In this document: one piece after another, positions 53,501 to 58,151 of the stretch
How the letters are laid out: the number at the start of each line of letters is the position of its first letter
Numbering within the stretch: position 1 is the stretch's first letter
Assembly (NCBI RefSeq): GCF_000282455.1
Contig: NZ_AKJG01000043.1
Span: 1 to 58,151 of the forward strand
Direction: 5' to 3'
Origin: Pseudomonas sp. GM74
Lineage (GTDB): Bacteria; Pseudomonadota; Gammaproteobacteria; Pseudomonadales; Pseudomonadaceae
DNA: 58,151 bases
The notes under the pieces: generated by a model
What the model saw: only the letters and a program-made list of their open reading frames with translations
The model's database searches: none
Told to the model about the DNA's origin: nothing
Program-made: the position numbers and the translations under genes

Positions 53501-53843
53501 TCGTTTTCAAACCTTTGGGGCTGCCCGCTTGTTCTTAGCGTCAGCGGGCGAGAGGGTGCTAGGATACTGATCCGTTTTAGCGGCGGCCACGCCTATCAGG
53601 CACGCATGTTTGATCAGGTTGTATGGGTTTGCGACGGAATGTGGATATTTATCAGCTAAACTCCGCTTTTTCGCCGATTTTGCCGCATCTGTCCCGTGTG
53701 AAATCGTTTCCTTGAGGTGGTGTTGTCCACCTCGACAAAATGTTGCGCGTGAACAAGCTGCGTCAATCGCAGTCTGTTCTGCATCGAATTTTTATTTGCC
53801 GAGGCGCCATTGGCGCGTCGCTACCGTGAGATAGCCGTCCTCC
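53501..53843. other. Divergent intergenic region between the M16 operon and ftsYEX
   Basis: 343 bp with no gene I can support. It contains a 7-bp hairpin GAGGTGG-TGTTGT-CCACCTC-type dyad near 53716-53735, a GGCGCC/GGCGC dyad near 53800-53817, and an AT-rich stretch (GTGGATATTTATCAGCTAAA, 53641 onward) that may hold promoters. It must drive both operons. No REP element is present here. Confidence 0.6.
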
Positions 53844-55367
53844 ATGTTTGGTTCCAACGACGACAAGAAGACCCCAGCTGCGGCTGGCGAGAAGAAAAGC
53901 CTGTTCGGATGGCTGCGCAAAAAGCCGCAGGAACCCGTCGTCGAACAGCCACAAGCCATTCCTGAGCCAGCGCCGACGCCGGTTCCGGTAATAGAAGAAG
54001 CGCCCGCGCCGGTTGTTCTGCCGGTTGCCGAGCCGTTGCTGCAGCCCAAGGTTGAAGCCGCTCCCGAACCTGTCAGCGAAATCGTCACCGAACAGCCGCT
54101 GGCACCGACGGCCGAACCGTGGTTGACCCTGCCGGTAGCCGAAGAGCCCGTGGCGTTTGTCGAAAATGACCTGGCCCCCCACGTGACCCCGCCGATTCCG
54201 GCCCCGGCAGCGTTTACGCCTGCACCGGTTCTTGCGCCTGTGGTCGAGGCGATTGTTGAACCAGTCGTCGTGGCCGAGCCTGTTCCCGTTGTCAGCCAGC
54301 CAGAGGTTCCGGTATTCGTTGCTCCGGTTGCTCCGGTTGCTCCGGTTGCTCAAGCACCGGCACCCGCTCCGACTCCTGCACCGATCGCGACGCCCGTCGA
54401 AACCCCGGTAGAACCCGTACGCACCGAAGAAACCAAAGCCGGTTTCTTCGCCCGCCTCAAGCAGGGCCTGTCCAAGACCAGCGCCAGTATCGGCGAAGGC
54501 ATGGCCAGCCTGTTCCTGGGCAAAAAGGTTATTGACGACGAACTGCTCGAGGACCTCGAGACCCGATTGCTGACCGCCGACGTCGGCGTCGAAGCCACGT
54601 CGGTGATCATTCAGCGCCTGACCCAGAAGGTCGCCCGCAAGGAACTGGCCGATTCCGATGCGCTTTACAAATCCCTGCAAGCCGAGCTGGCAGCGATGCT
54701 CAAGCCTGTCGAGCAGCCGCTGAAAATCATCTCCCAGAACAAGCCGTTCGTGATTCTGGTGGTCGGCGTCAACGGTGCCGGCAAGACCACCACCATCGGC
54801 AAGCTGGCGAAGAAACTGCAGCTGGAAGGCAAGAAAGTCATGCTCGCCGCCGGCGACACCTTCCGTGCAGCGGCGGTGGAGCAATTGCAGGTATGGGGCG
54901 AGCGCAACAAGATCCCGGTGATCGCGCAGCACACTGGCGCCGACTCGGCCTCGGTGATCTTCGATGCCGTACAGGCCGCCAAGGCCCGTGGCATCGATGT
55001 GTTGATCGCCGACACCGCCGGCCGCCTGCACACCAAAGACAACCTGATGGAAGAGCTGAAAAAGGTTCGCCGGGTGATCGGCAAGCTCGACGCCGACGCC
55101 CCACACGAAGTGTTGTTGGTGCTTGACGCCGGCACCGGCCAGAACGCCATCAACCAGGCCAAGCAATTCAACCAGACCGTCGAACTGACCGGCCTGGCGC
55201 TGACCAAGCTCGACGGCACCGCCAAGGGCGGGGTGATTTTCGCCCTGGCCAAGCAATTCGGCCTGCCGATCCGCTACATTGGCGTCGGCGAAGGCATCGA
55301 CGATTTGCGTACCTTTGAAGCAGAACCCTTTGTCCAGGCATTGTTTGCCGAGCGGGAGCGTTCATGA
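53844..55367 (+). CDS. ftsY: Signal recognition particle receptor FtsY
   Basis: 507 residues. A long, acidic, Pro/Ala/Val-rich A domain (about 1-195) includes the repeat VAPVAPVAPVA. Then the N domain (FFARLKQGLSKTSASIGEGM) and the SRP-type GTPase G domain: VGVNGAGKTTTIGKLAKKLQ, AAGDTFRAAAVEQL, ADTAGRLHTKDNLMEEL, ALTKLDGTAKGGV and GVGEGIDDLRTFEAEPFV. It docks SRP-ribosome complexes at the inner membrane. The ATGA overlap with ftsE links the operon. Confidence 0.97.
   Translation: MFGSNDDKKTPAAAGEKKSLFGWLRKKPQEPVVEQPQAIPEPAPTPVPVIEEAPAPVVLPVAEPLLQPKVEAAPEPVSEIVTEQPLAPTAEPWLTLPVAEEPVAFVENDLAPHVTPPIPAPAAFTPAPVLAPVVEAIVEPVVVAEPVPVVSQPEVPVFVAPVAPVAPVAQAPAPAPTPAPIATPVETPVEPVRTEETKAGFFARLKQGLSKTSASIGEGMASLFLGKKVIDDELLEDLETRLLTADVGVEATSVIIQRLTQKVARKELADSDALYKSLQAELAAMLKPVEQPLKIISQNKPFVILVVGVNGAGKTTTIGKLAKKLQLEGKKVMLAAGDTFRAAAVEQLQVWGERNKIPVIAQHTGADSASVIFDAVQAAKARGIDVLIADTAGRLHTKDNLMEELKKVRRVIGKLDADAPHEVLLVLDAGTGQNAINQAKQFNQTVELTGLALTKLDGTAKGGVIFALAKQFGLPIRYIGVGEGIDDLRTFEAEPFVQALFAERERS
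54318..54351 (+). repeat. In-frame 9-bp tandem repeat in ftsY
   Basis: GTTGCTCCG three times followed by GTTGCTCAA, encoding Val-Ala-Pro units of the low-complexity A domain. Copy number could vary by slippage without a frameshift. Confidence 0.85.
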
Positions 55368-56035
55368 TTCGTTTCGAACAGGTCGGTAAGCGCTACCCGA
55401 ACGGTCACGTCGGCTTGCATGAGCTGAGCTTTCGAGTCCGTCGTGGCGAATTCTTGTTTGTCACCGGCCATTCCGGCGCCGGTAAATCCACACTGTTGCG
55501 CCTGTTACTTGCGATGGAACGCCCGACCAGCGGCAAGTTGCTGCTCGCCGGGCAAGACCTGAGCACCATCAGCAACGCGCAGATTCCTTTCTTGCGCCGG
55601 CAGATCGGCGTGGTGTTCCAGAATCACCAGTTGCTGTTCGATCGCACGGTGTTCAATAACGTCGCGTTGCCTTTGCAGATCCTGGGCCTGTCCAAGGCCG
55701 AGATCGCCAAGCGCGTGGACTCGGCACTGGAGCGCGTGGCGCTGTCGGATAAAACCGATCTGTACCCGGGCGACCTGTCCACCGGTCAGCAGCAGCGCGT
55801 CGGCATCGCCCGCGCCATCGTTCACCGTCCGGCCTTGCTGCTGGCGGATGAGCCGACCGGTAACCTCGACCCGCGCCTGGCCGCCGAGATCATGGGTGTG
55901 TTCGAAGACATCAATCGCCTGGGTACCAGCGTGCTGATCGCCAGTCACGACCTGGCCCTGATCGCCCGCATGCGCCATCGCATGCTGACACTGCAACGCG
56001 GTCGATTGATCGGTGACGGGGAGGCCGCGGTATGA
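55364..56035 (+). CDS. ftsE: Cell-division ABC ATPase FtsE
   Basis: 223 residues. Walker A GHSGAGKSTLLRLLL (about 36), Q-loop VVFQNHQLLFDRTVFNNVALPL, signature LSTGQQQRVGIARAI, Walker B LLLADEPTGNLDP, switch His SHDLALIARM. With FtsX it controls peptidoglycan hydrolases at the septum through a periplasmic activator. Overlaps ftsY and ftsX by 4 nt each. Confidence 0.97.
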   Translation: MIRFEQVGKRYPNGHVGLHELSFRVRRGEFLFVTGHSGAGKSTLLRLLLAMERPTSGKLLLAGQDLSTISNAQIPFLRRQIGVVFQNHQLLFDRTVFNNVALPLQILGLSKAEIAKRVDSALERVALSDKTDLYPGDLSTGQQQRVGIARAIVHRPALLLADEPTGNLDPRLAAEIMGVFEDINRLGTSVLIASHDLALIARMRHRMLTLQRGRLIGDGEAAV

Positions 56036-57054
56036 GTGCAACACGTAGCCCCAAGGTTTCCGAGCGTGTGGCCCCGAAGGCCGCCGATCCGCAGCCGCAA
56101 AAGAAAAAACGCGACGATGACGACGGGCCGGACTTTGCCACGTTGTTCCGCGCCTGGATCGAAAGTCATCGCGCCAGTCTGGTGGACAGCCTGCGCCGCT
56201 TGGGCAAGCAGCCCATCGGCAGTTTTTTCACCTGCATGGTGATGGCGGTGGCCCTGAGTTTGCCCATGGGGCTGTCACTTCTGCTAAGTAACGTCGAGCG
56301 CCTGGGCGGCTCCTGGCAGCGCGCGGCGCAGATTTCCCTGTATCTGGATCTTGAGGCCAAGCCGGCCGAAGGTGAATCGCTGCGCGATCAGATCAAGGGC
56401 ATGCCTGGCGTCGCCGAGGCCGAATACGTTGGCCGCGAGCAGGCGCTGGAAGAGTTCCAGCAACAATCCGGGCTGGGCGAGGCGCTCAAGGAGTTACCGG
56501 AGAACCCGCTGCCGGGCGTGGTCCTGGTGACGCCGAACGAAGTCGACAAGTCGGCCCTTGAAGCATTAAGACAAAAACTATCCGAGCTGCCGAAGGTACA
56601 ACAGGCGCAACTTGATTTAGTCTGGGTCGAGCGTCTGGCAGCCATCCTCAAGCTGGGTGATCGATTCGTCTTCGGTCTGACCGTGCTTCTGGTTTCTGCA
56701 TTACTTTTGGTGATAGGCAATACCATTCGTCTTCATATTGAAAACCGCCGCACAGAGATAGAAGTGATTAAACTGGTTGGCGGCACTGACAGCTATGTAC
56801 GCAGGCCCTTTCTGTATATGGGCGCGCTGTATGGCTTCGGTGCGGGGATTCTGTCCTGGGGCGTACTGGCGTTCGGCCTTGATTGGCTGAACGACGCGGT
56901 GGTGGGGCTGGCCGGTTTGTACGGCAGTGATTTTGCGCTGGCTGGAGTGCCAGTTGCCGACGGTCTGTCTCTCTTGCTTGGCGCGGTGCTGTTGGGGTAT
57001 ATCGGTGCATGGATTGCAGTCGCACGCCACCTGAGGGAGCTTGCGCCTAAGTAG
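56032..57054 (+). CDS. ftsX: Cell-division membrane protein FtsX
   Basis: 340 residues: a basic, Lys/Asp-rich cytoplasmic N terminus (PQPQKKKRDDDDGPDFATL), a first membrane segment (FFTCMVMAVALSLPMGLSLLL, about 64-85), a periplasmic domain (about 90-205) that contacts an amidase activator, then three membrane segments (LTVLLVSALLLVIGNTIRL; PFLYMGALYGFGAGILSW; SLLLGAVLLGYIGAWIAV). MacB/FtsX permease fold. Longer N terminus than many but ordinary for pseudomonads. Confidence 0.96.
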   Translation: MSATRSPKVSERVAPKAADPQPQKKKRDDDDGPDFATLFRAWIESHRASLVDSLRRLGKQPIGSFFTCMVMAVALSLPMGLSLLLSNVERLGGSWQRAAQISLYLDLEAKPAEGESLRDQIKGMPGVAEAEYVGREQALEEFQQQSGLGEALKELPENPLPGVVLVTPNEVDKSALEALRQKLSELPKVQQAQLDLVWVERLAAILKLGDRFVFGLTVLLVSALLLVIGNTIRLHIENRRTEIEVIKLVGGTDSYVRRPFLYMGALYGFGAGILSWGVLAFGLDWLNDAVVGLAGLYGSDFALAGVPVADGLSLLLGAVLLGYIGAWIAVARHLRELAPK

Positions 57055-57174
57055 TATCATTTTGCTCGTATTGACCTTTCAGCGTTTTTGGGTTTTAGGG
57101 AACTTGTCTTTCGGTTTCCGGTCAATTTTCGCAGTGCTGAACTGCACGAGTTTGTAAGTCGGAGGTTTTTTCGT

Positions 57175-58029
57175 ATGACCAATTCTTTGCAACCTGCATA
57201 TGCTCTGGTCCCGGGTGCGAACCTGGAGGCCTATGTGCACACCGTCAACAGCATTCCATTGCTGTCGCCGGAGCAGGAGCGTGAACTGGCCGAGAGTCTC
57301 TATTATGAGCAGGATTTGGGGGCGGCTCGGCAGATGGTGCTCGCCCACCTGCGTTTTGTCGTACATATCGCCCGTAGCTATTCCGGCTACGGCCTGGCCC
57401 AGGCTGACCTGATCCAGGAAGGCAACGTCGGCCTGATGAAGGCCGTGAAGCGCTTCAACCCGGAAATGGGCGTGCGCCTGGTGTCTTTTGCCGTGCACTG
57501 GATCAAGGCGGAAATCCACGAGTTCATCCTGCGCAACTGGCGCATCGTGAAAGTCGCGACCACCAAGGCCCAGCGCAAGTTGTTCTTCAATCTGCGCAGC
57601 CAGAAGAAGCGTCTGGCCTGGCTGAACAACGAGGAAGTCCACCGTGTGGCGGAAAGCCTGGGTGTGGAGCCTCGGGAAGTGCGCGAGATGGAAAGCCGCC
57701 TGACTGGCCATGACATGGCCTTCGACCCGGCTGCCGAAGCGGACGACGACAGTGCTTTCCAGTCGCCGGCCAACTATCTGGAAGACCACCGGTACGACCC
57801 GGCCCGTCAACTGGAAGACGCTGACTGGAGCGACAACTCCAACCACAACCTGCATGAAGCGCTGGAAGTGCTGGACGACCGCAGCCGTGACATCCTCTAC
57901 CAGCGTTGGCTGGCGGAAGAAAAAGCCACGCTGCACGACCTGGCGCAGAAGTACAACGTGTCGGCCGAGCGTATTCGCCAACTCGAGAAGAGCGCGATGA
58001 ACAAACTCAAGTTGTCGATCGCTGCGTAA
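57175..58029 (+). CDS. rpoH: RNA polymerase heat-shock sigma factor (sigma-32)
   Basis: 284 residues from [20 protein letters not shown], with GGAGG upstream; the earlier in-frame ATG at 57088 gives 29 residues unlike the family. Region 2: [36 protein letters not shown], region 2.4 [37 protein letters not shown], including the RpoH box (QRKLFFNLR); region 4: [20 protein letters not shown] and [20 protein letters not shown]. The 120-bp leader has a 5-bp stem GCAGT-GCTGA-ACTGC (57131-57145) but I do not see a clear thermometer pairing to the ribosome-binding site. Confidence 0.97.
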   Translation: MTNSLQPAYALVPGANLEAYVHTVNSIPLLSPEQERELAESLYYEQDLGAARQMVLAHLRFVVHIARSYSGYGLAQADLIQEGNVGLMKAVKRFNPEMGVRLVSFAVHWIKAEIHEFILRNWRIVKVATTKAQRKLFFNLRSQKKRLAWLNNEEVHRVAESLGVEPREVREMESRLTGHDMAFDPAAEADDDSAFQSPANYLEDHRYDPARQLEDADWSDNSNHNLHEALEVLDDRSRDILYQRWLAEEKATLHDLAQKYNVSAERIRQLEKSAMNKLKLSIAA

Positions 58030-58069
58030 CTGGCGAGCAGGCAATAAAAAACGCCCCGATCATTGATCC

Positions 58070-58151
58070 TGTGGGAGCGAGCTTGCTCGCGATGAGGCCC
58101 GAACATTCAATATAAAAGTTGAATGTCAGGCCGTCATCGCGGGCAAGCCCG
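58070..58151. repeat. REPIN cut by the window end
   Basis: TGTGGGAGCGAGCTTGCTCGC followed by a centre with ATTCAATATAAAAGTTGAATG and the beginning of the right arm (CATCGCGGGCAAGCCCG). The right arm has the GCGGGC stem, so the two arms differ in type. It begins just after AAAAAACGCCCCGATCATTG, which looks like the left half of an rpoH terminator. Confidence 0.85.

Noticed and set aside
53501..53843. Hidden small gene between the M16 operon and ftsY
   Set aside because: Short open frames are present, but none has a convincing ribosome-binding site with a plausible protein.
57055..57174. RNA thermometer in the rpoH leader
   Set aside because: I could not find a stretch complementary to GGAGG next to the start; the only stem is a 5-bp one further upstream.

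Overview
The window is chromosomal DNA of a Pseudomonas, most likely from the P. fluorescens group. It is GC-rich and intergenic spaces are full of GTGGGAGC-type REP/REPIN palindromes typical of that group. From memory, the gene order (binding protein, DUF4399, serA, D-2-hydroxyglutarate dehydrogenase ... rpiA, ilvA, rppH, ptsP, lgt, thyA ... folA, ilvD, mutM, ferredoxin, coaD, laoABCR ... rsmD, two M16 peptidases, ftsYEX, rpoH) follows P. aeruginosa PAO1 PA0314-PA0376, interrupted by lineage-specific insertions. No tRNA, rRNA, CRISPR array or intact IS was found.

Layout. 1-7.1 kb: a shortened solute-binding protein, DUF4399, the divergent serA / D-2-hydroxyglutarate dehydrogenase pair for serine synthesis, an FAH-family hydrolase and two tandem SdiA-regulated membrane-anchored proteins. 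7.1-17.4 kb: rpiA, ilvA, a small membrane protein, a HAD phosphatase, rppH-ptsP, an NRDE protein, a TauE/SafE permease, lgt and thyA. 17.4-20.3 kb: cadR/cadA metal-efflux module with a MerR-type operator. 20.3-27.1 kb: a 2-aminoethylphosphonate-type cluster (LysR, ABC importer, FAD oxidase, HD-domain PhnZ-like oxygenase) with no PhnW, PhnX or PhnY. 27.2-30.0 kb: an overlapping GTPase-DUF3482 / DUF2868 pair. 30-35.6 kb: folA, a cystine/dicarboxylate symporter, a phosphorylcholine-phosphatase-like HAD enzyme, a 205-bp MITE with IS4-like ends, and ilvD.

35.8-38.35 kb holds the most interesting locus: an AT-richer island between ilvD and rlmI, all on the minus strand. It has a good sigma70-type promoter with an overlapping palindrome, a previously uncalled 22-codon gene with a strong ribosome-binding site (His-His-His in its C-terminal half), a 15-bp imperfect stem-loop, a stand-alone SagB/ThcOx-type flavin dehydrogenase with the Lys-Tyr motif and a possible N-terminal peptide-binding region, and a Bcr/CflA-like MFS exporter starting 2 nt after it. 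There is no YcaO, radical-SAM enzyme or LanB partner. The layout is that of a minimal RiPP or peptide-derived-metabolite operon (precursor, modifying enzyme, exporter), and I do not recognise it as a described family.

38.5-58.1 kb: rlmI, an HDOD protein, mutM, a YfhL ferredoxin, coaD, the long-chain alcohol oxidation genes laoABC with divergent laoR, a sulfurtransferase, then an operon of two M16 peptidases, rsmD, a YheT hydrolase and an AraC regulator; finally ftsYEX and rpoH. Most of these are housekeeping genes in conserved order; the accessory content is the metal, phosphonate and putative peptide modules.
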